The notes under the pieces: generated by a model | Database searches by the model: none | What the model saw: the letters and a program-made list of their open reading frames with translations, nothing else | What the model was told of the DNA's origin: nothing | From: Chitinophagaceae bacterium | GTDB lineage: Bacteria; Bacteroidota; Bacteroidia; Chitinophagales; Chitinophagaceae | DNA length: 32,801 bases | Direction: 5' to 3' | NCBI GenBank assembly: GCA_025360525.1 | Contig: JANYCA010000126.1 | Location: forward strand, 1 to 32,801 | Part shown: positions 23,723 to 32,093 of the stretch, piece by piece | How positions within the stretch are numbered: the stretch's first letter is position 1 | Layout of the letters: every line of letters begins with the position of its first letter | Program-made: the position numbers and the translations under genes

Positions 23723-24784
23723 TTGTCAATACATGAATTATATATGCAGCGTTGCCTTCAACTAGCTTTATCAGGAGCAGGCACGGTTGCACCAAACCCA
23801 ATGGTAGGTGCTGTATTGGTACACAACGGCAGCATTATCGGAGAGGGCTATCATCAACTATTTGGAAAGGCTCATGCAGAAGTAAACTGTATTAAAAGTG
23901 TACATGAACAAAACAAAGCACTCATCCCAAAAAGCACCTTGTATGTATCGTTGGAACCCTGCTCCCATTTTGGAAAAACGCCGCCTTGTGCTGATTTAAT
24001 TGTTACCCAAAAAATTCCAAGGGTGGTAATTGGCTGCAGCGATAGTTACAAAGAGGTGGCTGGTAAAGGCATAGCAAAATTATTGGCAGCAGGTATAGAA
24101 GTTATTACCGGCATTTTAGAAGCCGAGGCAAAAGAAATCAATAAACGTTTTTTTACTTTTCACCAATTGGCAAGACCTTATATCATTTTAAAATGGGCAC
24201 AAAGCAGCGACCACAAAATTGCCAATGCTAATTTTTCAAGGCTAATGATAAGTGGAGATATTACCAACCGGCTGGTGCATAAATGGCGAAGCGAAGAAGC
24301 AGCTATAATGATAGGCACCAACACAGCACTGCATGATAACCCCACGCTAAACACCCGTCTTTGGCCCGGAAAAAATCCTATAAGAGTAGTGATTGATAAA
24401 AATTTACAACTCCCTGCTTCCAGCAATCTGTTATTACCCAGCAAGGGCTCAACCATCATTTTTAATCATAAAAAGAATGAAGAAACAGATGGAATCATTT
24501 ACAAAAAAATACACACTTCTCAGGCCGTCTTGCCACAAATTTTGCAACAGCTCTATCTTCAAAATATCAACAGTGTTTTGGTAGAAGGCGGAACAAAATT
24601 ATTGCAATCATTTATTGATGCCGGTTTTTGGGACGAAGCAAGGATAATTACTAACGAACAATTATTTATTGACGATGGCATTGCTGCACCGGTTTTAAAA
24701 AATGCAGCATTGATTAAAACAGCAAAACCCGGAACCGACCTTATACAATATTTTAAACCATTACCAACCAACTTAAGCCATTGA
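23723..24784 (+). CDS. ribD: Bifunctional riboflavin deaminase-reductase RibD
   Basis: Performs the deamination and reduction steps after GTP cyclohydrolase II in riboflavin synthesis. 353 residues: an N-terminal zinc deaminase domain (about 1-145) with His51-Ala-Glu53 and Cys80/Cys89 in PCSHFGKTPPC, and a C-terminal reductase domain (about 147-353) with YIILKWAQSSDHKI and VLVEGGTKLLQSFI. The start is TTG at 23723, giving SIHELYMQRCLQLAL; the ATG at 23744 would remove the conserved IHELYM lead-in. The stop overlaps the next gene's start by 4 bp (TTGA), implying translational coupling. Confidence 0.94.
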   Translation: MSIHELYMQRCLQLALSGAGTVAPNPMVGAVLVHNGSIIGEGYHQLFGKAHAEVNCIKSVHEQNKALIPKSTLYVSLEPCSHFGKTPPCADLIVTQKIPRVVIGCSDSYKEVAGKGIAKLLAAGIEVITGILEAEAKEINKRFFTFHQLARPYIILKWAQSSDHKIANANFSRLMISGDITNRLVHKWRSEEAAIMIGTNTALHDNPTLNTRLWPGKNPIRVVIDKNLQLPASSNLLLPSKGSTIIFNHKKNEETDGIIYKKIHTSQAVLPQILQQLYLQNINSVLVEGGTKLLQSFIDAGFWDEARIITNEQLFIDDGIAAPVLKNAALIKTAKPGTDLIQYFKPLPTNLSH

Positions 24785-25398
24785 GCACCTCAATAAACAA
24801 ATCTGTTTACTATACCATTGAAAAGCCCGCTGTGGCTGAATTTAAAGACAGGGGCAGCAAGTTTATTGCGTATGCCTACCCTATCATATCCGTTGAATCA
24901 TTTAAGAAACACCTGGCCGATTTAAAGAAAGAAAATCCAAAAGCAGCACACCACTGTTTTGCATACCGGTTGGGGATTGATGGAAATAATTTTAGGATAA
25001 ATGATGATGGTGAACCAGCGGGAACTGCCGGCAAGCCCATACTGGGTCAACTGGATAGTAAAGAACTAACCAATACTGCAGTAATTGTAATAAGGTATTT
25101 TGGAGGAACCTTGCTTGGTGTACCAGGCTTAATCAATGCCTATAAAATGGCCACCATGTTGGCATTACAATTAACGCCGATTTTGCAGAAACAGGTAGAA
25201 GTAAACTACTTGGTGCACTGCGATTATACCAATATGAATGAAGTGCACAACATCATTAAACAATACAACTGTACCACCATAAAACAAGAACAGCAATTGT
25301 TTTGCAGTATCACCGTAGGTATACCCATTAACCGACAGGAGGAAGTGCTGTACAAGTTAAGGGATATCAAAGGCGTTGAGCTCAGCATTTTAAAATAA
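24781..25398 (+). CDS. YigZ/IMPACT family protein
   Basis: 205 residues of the UPF0029/IMPACT family. The N-terminal domain carries the signature AHHCFAYRLG and NDDGEPAGTAGKPIL (about 58-87), with TAVIVIRYFGGTLLGVPGL next; the C-terminal DUF1949-like domain spans about 130-205. In eukaryotes IMPACT inhibits the Gcn2 kinase; bacterial members have no firmly established role. The start is a TTG that overlaps the ribD stop (TTGA), so it is probably translated with ribD. No functional link to riboflavin is obvious. Confidence 0.9.
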   Translation: MSTSINKSVYYTIEKPAVAEFKDRGSKFIAYAYPIISVESFKKHLADLKKENPKAAHHCFAYRLGIDGNNFRINDDGEPAGTAGKPILGQLDSKELTNTAVIVIRYFGGTLLGVPGLINAYKMATMLALQLTPILQKQVEVNYLVHCDYTNMNEVHNIIKQYNCTTIKQEQQLFCSITVGIPINRQEEVLYKLRDIKGVELSILK

Positions 25399-25522
25399 TA
25401 ATAGGCTTAAAAAACAGGCTGTTTATAACCGCACAAATCAATCTAAAACCTTGCGACAAAAATTGGACGTAGTTTTTATATTGCAGCTTGCTTAACAATT
25501 ACATTTACAAAAAATATGAGCC

Positions 25523-26320
25523 ATGAAGAGCAATCACGAAATTGATTATAAAATTTATGGGGAAGAACTACAATGTGTAGAAATTGAATTAGACCCCAAC
25601 GAAACCGTTATTGGCGAGCCAGGCGGCTTTATGATGATGGACAACGATGTACAAATGCAGACCTTGTTTGGAGATGGCAGTCAGCAAAGCCAAAGTGGTG
25701 GTATACTGGGTAAACTACTGAGTGCAGGTAAGCGCTTGTTGGTAGGAGAAAATCTTTTTATGACTGCTTTTACCAACACTGGTCACGGTAAAAAAAGAAT
25801 TAGTTTTGCTGCGCCCTACACAGGCAGAATTATTGCACTGGACCTTTCATTGCTTAATGGAAAAGTAATAGCACAAAAAGATGCCTTTTTATGTGCAGCC
25901 AAAGGCGTAAGCATTGGCATTGAATTTCAACGAAAACTGGGTACAGGTATTTTTGGCGGCGAAGGTTTTATTATGCAAAAATTAGAAGGAGACGGATTGG
26001 CCTTTGTACATGCAGGTGGTTATGTAATGGAAAGAGAATTGCGTACAGGTGAAATATTAAAAATAGATACCGGTTGTGTGGTTGCCTATACTGCGGGTAT
26101 CGACTTTGATATTGAGTTTATCCGTGGCATAAAAAACTGGATGTTTGGTGGCGAAGGTTTGTTCTTTGCTGTATTGAGAGGTCCGGGAAAAGTATGGATA
26201 CAATCCCTGCCCATAAGCAGGCTGGCAGGCAGGTTACAGCAGTATGCATCAGTTGGTGGCAGAAAAGAAGAAGGAAGTATTTTGGGTGGGTTAGGTAATT
26301 TATTGGATGGAAGGGAGTAA
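25523..26320 (+). CDS. AIM24/TIGR00266 family protein
   Basis: 265 residues, glycine-rich beta protein of the AIM24 family, whose yeast member acts in mitochondria; the bacterial role is unknown. Diagnostic stretches are [19 protein letters not shown], the [19 protein letters not shown] strand pair, and a repeated [24 protein letters not shown] near the C-terminus (about 210-233). No signal peptide or transmembrane helix. It stands alone on its strand, 124 bp after yigZ, and is convergent with the secreted-protein gene at 26389. Confidence 0.9.
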   Translation: MKSNHEIDYKIYGEELQCVEIELDPNETVIGEPGGFMMMDNDVQMQTLFGDGSQQSQSGGILGKLLSAGKRLLVGENLFMTAFTNTGHGKKRISFAAPYTGRIIALDLSLLNGKVIAQKDAFLCAAKGVSIGIEFQRKLGTGIFGGEGFIMQKLEGDGLAFVHAGGYVMERELRTGEILKIDTGCVVAYTAGIDFDIEFIRGIKNWMFGGEGLFFAVLRGPGKVWIQSLPISRLAGRLQQYASVGGRKEEGSILGGLGNLLDGRE

Positions 26321-26388
26321 ACTTTTTATCACCCTATTACTTCAGCAATAACAAACAAAAGTTACTAACTGAAATATTGGATGTACTA

Positions 26389-27762
26389 TTATTTTTTCAC
26401 CTGCCAATTCCACGAAAGATTGTTATCCCCGGCGACTGGCGGGGTTACATAATGAATTAATAATTGCGTATTGTTTGCTGTTATATAACTAATATTAGCA
26501 GCATTTTCACTGGTTGCAACTACATTAAAATAAGAAGGAATTATTGCTAATCCATGAGAAATTGTATAAACAATTTCGGTACCATTTGAAGAGATAACTG
26601 CAGAACCGATTTTAATTCCACTACTTTCAAAGTTTACCCAGTCTGTTCCATTAAAGCCCTTAAACTTATTATCGGTACTGTCAAATACTATCTGAGCTTT
26701 TTCTGGCCCACTGGCGCCGGAAGCTGAGGATATTTTTGGAATAACGAGCCCTTCATTCTTCATTTTTGCAATAATATTTTCGCTCCCCCGTTCGCCATAA
26801 ACAAAATCAAACTCGTTTTGAGTTGATGGTAAACGAAGACGAAAATCGCCATTGGGGGAACCACCAAACTTTTCCACTGACATTTCACCGTACGCAACGT
26901 TACCTCCGAGCGAAGTATTATTTCTTGCGGTAGCTCTTATTCCACCTGCATCTACGTCATCACCTACCCAAGACACTGCACCCCAGCCATTTCCTTTTCC
27001 TTCAACATCAAAAAACCTTGTGCCTTTGTGTATGGACCACTCTCCAACCCAACACTCAACAACACCATTATATTCTATCGCCATTCCGTATTGGTAAGGT
27101 AAAATCATGAAGTCCCGTTGTATACTTGTATTAAGACCAACAAACCCGGGAACATTATTTGGATGCCTTATTCGGATACCGGGTATGTTTTTTCCGGCTG
27201 CCCATGCTGTGGGCGTGGTTGTATAGGGAGAAATACTATCATCAATACTCAAAGATTCGTTCTCAATATTTCTATGCAACGATACGAACGAGCTGGTGTC
27301 GGTATTTGCTTGTATATAGAAAGCTGAGTCAACCCTTGCATTACCGCTAATTCTTAAAGCAGATTTACCATCATTAACAGCATTATTTATCAACAAAGGC
27401 GATGCTGCATTAATAACGCCGTTGCCGCTAATAGAAAATCTTCGCTGGGCATTGGTGTAAAATGACCATGAAGAGGTATCTCTTAAATAAAAAATAGATG
27501 AAATCCCCTGGTTGGCTGTTCGGTTGATTGGCTGAATTAATAAACTATTATTAAGATAACTAAATGGCGAAACTTCCAGCGAATTGTCGCCGTCAGACAT
27601 AATTATTTTAGCATCCTTTTCACCAACAGTGATTACAGGAATGATGGTTGTATCGCTATTATTATCCAAATAATATGTTGGATAGTTTGCCGAAAAGGTT
27701 ATTTGAAAAAGAAGGGAACTACCCATTATAATAAATAAAAAAATTGAATAGACATTGTTCAT
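26389..27762 (-). CDS. Secreted beta-rich protein with tail-fibre-like C-terminus
   Basis: 457 residues, family not recognised. An N-terminal hydrophobic signal (about 3-24, ending near TFSAN) is followed by a long Asn, Ser and Gly-rich beta region. Near residue 365 there is AQIVFDSTDNKFKGFNGTDWVNF, a motif repeatedly seen in Bacteroidota surface proteins and tail-fibre-like proteins. The last ~70 residues (about 385-457), with YTISHGLAIIPSYFNV and PPVAGDNNLSWNWQV, resemble C-terminal knob domains of phage tail proteins. No T9SS sorting domain, lipobox or catalytic motif is seen. It may be a surface fibre or carbohydrate-binding protein. Its right-hand neighbours are surface-polysaccharide genes. 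Confidence 0.75.
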   Translation of the reverse strand: MNNVYSIFLFIIMGSSLLFQITFSANYPTYYLDNNSDTTIIPVITVGEKDAKIIMSDGDNSLEVSPFSYLNNSLLIQPINRTANQGISSIFYLRDTSSWSFYTNAQRRFSISGNGVINAASPLLINNAVNDGKSALRISGNARVDSAFYIQANTDTSSFVSLHRNIENESLSIDDSISPYTTTPTAWAAGKNIPGIRIRHPNNVPGFVGLNTSIQRDFMILPYQYGMAIEYNGVVECWVGEWSIHKGTRFFDVEGKGNGWGAVSWVGDDVDAGGIRATARNNTSLGGNVAYGEMSVEKFGGSPNGDFRLRLPSTQNEFDFVYGERGSENIIAKMKNEGLVIPKISSASGASGPEKAQIVFDSTDNKFKGFNGTDWVNFESSGIKIGSAVISSNGTEIVYTISHGLAIIPSYFNVVATSENAANISYITANNTQLLIHYVTPPVAGDNNLSWNWQVKK

Positions 27763-28047
27763 AATTTATTGTTTTTTTCTCTAAAGCCGTAACCGATGCC
27801 ATTGCCACTACACCATCATTCAATATTCTTTGCTGTTCTTCCCTAACATATCTGATGCCGCAGAGTACCAAATTATCTGGCAGTTTTCCAACAAAATCTT
27901 TTGTACTTTATGCAAATAAAAACTTAATTAACTACTTGAATTGCTGCAATAGTAGTTATTTTACCTGAGCAATAGTTTAATACCAACAATTTCTAAAAAA
28001 TATTGAATTTTTTAAAGTTTAAATAGTTTAATTACAAATTTAAAATT

Positions 28048-29448
28048 ATGAAAGTTTTTATTTTACTTCCAATTTTTGCATCTATGTTTTTCAATTCAAC
28101 TGCCCAAAAAAAATGGGTTGATGTGAATGATTTTGGCGTTATCGCTAATGACGAAAAGATAGACAACTACAACCAGTTTTTATCTGCATTTGCTTTCGCT
28201 CAAAAGCACAATCTACGGCAGATTAAAATACCTGCTGGCACGTTTTATATCTCCAAAGGGTTTATGTTAAACGATGACATTTTGGTATCTGGTGCAGGTA
28301 TGGATAAAACCATTCTTAAGCTGATAAATAATCTACCACCAAGAACCGATGAAGCGACACAAACCGCTGTTTTTACAGGCATTAATTCTTTTAGCCTAAG
28401 CCAATCTGCTACAACCAAAAACATAAGCATCAAATCTTTAACTATTATATTACAGAAACCGACGGATGAATTTAAAATCGAAAAATTCTCAATGCTCGGA
28501 GGTATAAGACTAATTAACCCGGTGAATTGTTTAATTGATTCCGTAAAAATTATTAACCCTCCAAAATTTGGGATAGGATTGTATGCTACCACAGGTGGAG
28601 CAGCATGCTCTAATAACACCATACAAAACTGTATGGTAATTATGCAACAAGATTGGTATTTGCAATTAAAACCTGAAATCATTCCACGCTCTAATGAAAG
28701 TTGTATAGGTATCGAGATTGCTTCACCAATTGGTAAAAATAACAATGGCGCCAGCACCTATTTGGACAGAAATAACGCAGATTATATTTTATCAAAAGCA
28801 ACACAAAATACTATAAAAAACAGCCGTATTTCAGGTGGTTCTCATGGAATATCTATGTCGAATGCTTGCAAAAACACGTTGATGAATAACAATATTAAAG
28901 GTTGCAGTAACAGAGGCATAATAATTATTACCTGTTCGGATTACAATATAATTTCTAACAACAAAATAGCTGACATTGGCTCAACTGCTGTACACATGGC
29001 TTATAATAGCGGTTTCAATAAAATAAAAAACAACGTTATTAATGGAGTATTAGGTGTGGAGGGCGATGGAATAAAATCTTACATCAACTGTAATAACAAT
29101 CAAATTACGGATAACACCATAACCAACTTTGCCAGAACTGGTATCAGGGTTTCGCATGGCGCAAATAACAATGTGATTGAAAGAAACACCATTGTTGGCA
29201 ATAACCTCAACGAACAAATCGGAATAAAAATAATTGCCAATAACCTACGGCAGTACCAGGAAGGATTTCAATACGACAATAAACTTACTGCCAGTAACAA
29301 TACCTGTTTAAACAACGATATTTCAAGCGTAGCCTTAGGCGTTTTAATAAGCGATGAAATGAATATGCCCAATAGTTTAAAAAGCAACAAAGCAGGTAAC
29401 AACAAGTTTAAAAATGTAACTAAGCAATACAATAAGCCAGCCAATTGA
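28048..29448 (+). CDS. Secreted right-handed parallel beta-helix protein
   Basis: 466 residues. A signal peptide (1-19, FFNSTAQ) is followed by the pectate-lyase-3-type opening WVDVNDFGVIANDEKIDNYNQFLSAF and IKIPAGTFYIS. Next comes a run of beta-helix repeats rich in Asn ladders (about 170-440; for example NTIKNSRISGGSHGISMSNA and NNVIERNTIVGNNL). Such folds cleave, epimerise or bind acidic polysaccharides. I cannot identify catalytic residues, so lyase, epimerase or binding protein remain open. It is convergent with the GNAT-fold gene 17 bp away. The 285-bp region upstream is AT-rich, with no gene seen. Confidence 0.85.
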   Translation: MKVFILLPIFASMFFNSTAQKKWVDVNDFGVIANDEKIDNYNQFLSAFAFAQKHNLRQIKIPAGTFYISKGFMLNDDILVSGAGMDKTILKLINNLPPRTDEATQTAVFTGINSFSLSQSATTKNISIKSLTIILQKPTDEFKIEKFSMLGGIRLINPVNCLIDSVKIINPPKFGIGLYATTGGAACSNNTIQNCMVIMQQDWYLQLKPEIIPRSNESCIGIEIASPIGKNNNGASTYLDRNNADYILSKATQNTIKNSRISGGSHGISMSNACKNTLMNNNIKGCSNRGIIIITCSDYNIISNNKIADIGSTAVHMAYNSGFNKIKNNVINGVLGVEGDGIKSYINCNNNQITDNTITNFARTGIRVSHGANNNVIERNTIVGNNLNEQIGIKIIANNLRQYQEGFQYDNKLTASNNTCLNNDISSVALGVLISDEMNMPNSLKSNKAGNNKFKNVTKQYNKPAN

Positions 29449-29465
29449 TGAACAACCAAATACGG

Positions 29466-30539
29466 CTACACAGTATCGGAATCCGAATAACTGACATACC
29501 AATTATTTAGGTCTTCAATTATTTTTTTATTTGAATTGTTAAGGACCCTTACTCCTAAAAAAAGATGCTGGGGCCTAAATTTTATTGGTAAATTATAATA
29601 ACCAGTTTTTCGAAAACTTTGGTAATTATAAGAGTGGGGAAGGCACCATGCAAGCACCGCATCCACACCTGCTTTTTTGAAAATTTTTGAAGCATGCTTT
29701 AATAAAAACACACCTGCTTTTGGAAAACTATCATCGTAAATCAATTCCATTATATATCCTATTCTCCCATTGTGTTTATTCTTTATCGTAAAGACTATCG
29801 ACCCTTTTAAAATTCCATCTTTATAAATGCCACATTTTGAATATTCTTCGCCAGGCTTATGTACATACCGCCAGTTCATATATGCAGCAGACCTGTCAAC
29901 TGAAACACCTATGCCTTTTGAAACATTTTGCCATATTTCATCATAATCAGTATTAAAAAAATCCAATGTTTTAATTGAGGTATTTTTATCAACGTCAACA
30001 CTTTTAGGTAAAGAATAAAATTGTTCCTCTGTCTGGGTTTCTGTGTTTATAATTTTCTTTAAAAACTTGTTGATAAAATAGCTGATTTTTATCGGCTTCA
30101 ACAAAAAGGGTGCTTCACCAAATGATGCCCATTTAAGTTTTTTAAAAAAGCCGGGAGCAGAATTTTCGTTTGGGAAACCGTAAACTAATTCAAAGCTGTT
30201 TTCAACAGCATCATCATAAAGTTTGGCAGCCAGAATGGGAAACAACCCTTTGCCACGGTGCTCTAGATCGGTTAAAGTATCGATAGATTGAAGTGCAATT
30301 TTTTTCTCCCCATTTATATTAAATAGCACCGGCATAGCAGTATAAATTGCAGCTACTTCCGAATTGTGCATTGCATAATAAATAGTATTCGTTTTTGCAA
30401 GATTTTGTTGATGCAGCCATTGCAGGTTTTTAATGTCTCGTTTATTGCCATTTTTTTCAAAACAAAGTCTATAGTTTTCCAATTCATCATCGTCGGCAAT
30501 TCCTCTCACAATTTTGTATCCAGTGCCCTTATTTTCCAT
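29466..30539 (-). CDS. GNAT-fold acyltransferase, probably for surface glycans
   Basis: 357 residues from the ATG at 30539 (a TTG two codons upstream is possible). The N-terminal half holds an acetyltransferase-like core with ALQSIDTLTDLEHRGKGLFPILAAKLYDDA (about 82-111; RGKGLF is the acyl-CoA loop) and YGFPNENSAPGFFKKLKW. The C-terminal half contains VSVDRSAAYMNWRYVHKPGEEY and a second GNAT-like segment. Proteins of this layout are frequent in exopolysaccharide and capsule loci. It lies 77 bp downstream of a polysaccharide deacetylase gene on the same strand, so the pair may edit amino or acetyl groups on one glycan. The substrate is unknown. Confidence 0.82.
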   Translation of the reverse strand: MENKGTGYKIVRGIADDDELENYRLCFEKNGNKRDIKNLQWLHQQNLAKTNTIYYAMHNSEVAAIYTAMPVLFNINGEKKIALQSIDTLTDLEHRGKGLFPILAAKLYDDAVENSFELVYGFPNENSAPGFFKKLKWASFGEAPFLLKPIKISYFINKFLKKIINTETQTEEQFYSLPKSVDVDKNTSIKTLDFFNTDYDEIWQNVSKGIGVSVDRSAAYMNWRYVHKPGEEYSKCGIYKDGILKGSIVFTIKNKHNGRIGYIMELIYDDSFPKAGVFLLKHASKIFKKAGVDAVLAWCLPHSYNYQSFRKTGYYNLPIKFRPQHLFLGVRVLNNSNKKIIEDLNNWYVSYSDSDTV

Positions 30540-30616
30540 ACACAAATTTTATTATTATTTCGTTTTAGGCTTAACTGTCGTTCACTTACGAAAATGTTAA
30601 TTAAACTATTTTTCTA

Positions 30617-31621
30617 TTAATCTCGTTGTTTTTTTATTATCAACATTTCTGCAACTTCGCTCATAGTATAGCTGGTAAAATCATATTTTTTATTGAGGTA
30701 AGCATAATGCTGAAGTACTTTTTCTAAAAAAGAAAAGTTTTCATTTTGATTTATTCCAAAGTTATGTGGATGCCACCACAGATGGTATAAGAGGCTATTT
30801 TTGGCGGCATAAGTCATACTCTCTTTTATTCTGTTTAACCTAAGTGCTTCAAAAAAACGTAAACTTTTAGAATAAGGTCGCAAAAACCTGCTGCTTGGAA
30901 TATTGATAAGAGCGCCGGATTGTATGTATTCGTCAGCATAACAATGGTGACCACTTATATTTACATACGCATCAATTAATTTAAAACTTCTTCTAAACAA
31001 ATTTTTATTATCTATGCTACGAACAGTATAAATCCAGGAGTCTTCATTTCCTCTGTAAGCGATTATCCCTAACTCTTTACACACTTTAAAATAATCTTGG
31101 TTTACCTGGTTTCTCGGAAATACAATAGAGGTAAGTTTATCGATACCGCGGCTTTTAGCAATAGCCACCGCTGCCTTAAGGTCGTATTTAAAATCAGTAA
31201 TTGTCTGTCCGCCTTCCTGGCAGTAAAAATGAGAAAATGTATGTGTACCAATTTCCTGATGGGGCGTATTTTTAATAAGTTTAATAAGTTGAGGCGCAAA
31301 ATGATAAGGATCATCATCGTTGTTTAAGCCTACATTCTTTATCAAATACTCGCCATAAGGAGAAAGATTCGGATCGGTATATTTAGGTTTAACTGCTGGT
31401 AGATGTTGAAGCAATTCGTCTTTATTTTCAAAAAACAATAACCCTACAGTTGCAAAAGTACCTCTTAAATGATACTTTTTAAAGTATTCTAACAATTTCG
31501 GTAGCGCTTGGTGTACCCCCCGAAGATGCTCGCCATAGTTGTGTACTGTTACAATATCCCTTACACCCCACATTATCTCAAAATCCAGCGATACCACTAA
31601 TTTTCCCGAATGTTTGGCCAT
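30617..31621 (-). CDS. Polysaccharide deacetylase family protein (NodB-like)
   Basis: 334 residues from the ATG at 31621. The NodB homology fold removes acetyl groups from N-acetylated sugars using a metal. Motif 1 is VVSLDFEIMWG with Asp13; the usual second Asp is replaced, giving Asp-Phe-Glu. Motif 2 is EIGTHTFSHFYC with metal ligands His127 and His131. Further motifs are RGTFATVGLLFF and the Arg-Asn pair in FPRNQVN. No signal peptide is visible, so it probably works in the cytoplasm, perhaps on a lipid-linked sugar. It is followed by the GNAT-fold gene and faces a glycosyltransferase across an AT-rich gap, consistent with a surface-glycan locus. Confidence 0.88.
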   Translation of the reverse strand: MAKHSGKLVVSLDFEIMWGVRDIVTVHNYGEHLRGVHQALPKLLEYFKKYHLRGTFATVGLLFFENKDELLQHLPAVKPKYTDPNLSPYGEYLIKNVGLNNDDDPYHFAPQLIKLIKNTPHQEIGTHTFSHFYCQEGGQTITDFKYDLKAAVAIAKSRGIDKLTSIVFPRNQVNQDYFKVCKELGIIAYRGNEDSWIYTVRSIDNKNLFRRSFKLIDAYVNISGHHCYADEYIQSGALINIPSSRFLRPYSKSLRFFEALRLNRIKESMTYAAKNSLLYHLWWHPHNFGINQNENFSFLEKVLQHYAYLNKKYDFTSYTMSEVAEMLIIKKQRD

Positions 31622-32093
31622 AATCAACTTGAAATTTCCTTACCTAAGTGCTAGGCATACTTTTAATCAAATAAGCTGTCCTTTTATTATTCAATAACTC
31701 TCAATTCAAAGAATTATAAAAAACATCCAGTACTAAATTAAAAAAAAGACTTTTTATCAATCGGCTTTGCTATAAAGCCTAAATTCGACTAAAATAATAT
31801 TAAAACCGATGATTTTTTAACTGTTTAAAAAGCTCGAAAGTAAGCAATATTTGAATTAGGCAACACCACCAAATAATAATATTTCCTTTGCTAATGTTTA
31901 TCTATATATGTTTGATATTTTTGAGTAATAAAAATTAAACAAAAATCTTAGTGATTCTGGATTTCACGATTAGCTAGTAGTATAATTTGAAAAGATAATT
32001 TGAAATCTACATTTTAGAGCTAATTATATTGTTATTGGAAAATCTGGATTACCTGAAGTTATTAAAGTTAAAATAAAATTATTAGCAATTATT
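31622..32093. other. AT-rich intergenic region, no gene seen
   Basis: About 470 bp between the divergent deacetylase and glycosyltransferase genes, visibly more AT-rich than the rest. It has a small perfect hairpin, GGCTTT/AAAGCC at 31763-31779 with a 5-nt loop, and a -7-like TATTTTTG at 31916-31923 whose -33 partner is 25 bp upstream, too far. Both are weak. No tRNA, repeat or ORF of interest. Confidence 0.5.

Noticed and set aside
26852..27350. Several plus-strand ORFs opposite the secreted tail-fibre-like gene.
   Set aside because: They are shadows of the minus-strand gene; their translations are low-complexity, with no start context or domain.
31763..31779. GGCTTT/AAAGCC hairpin as a terminator.
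   Set aside because: It lies between divergent genes, with no upstream gene whose transcript it could end; probably chance.
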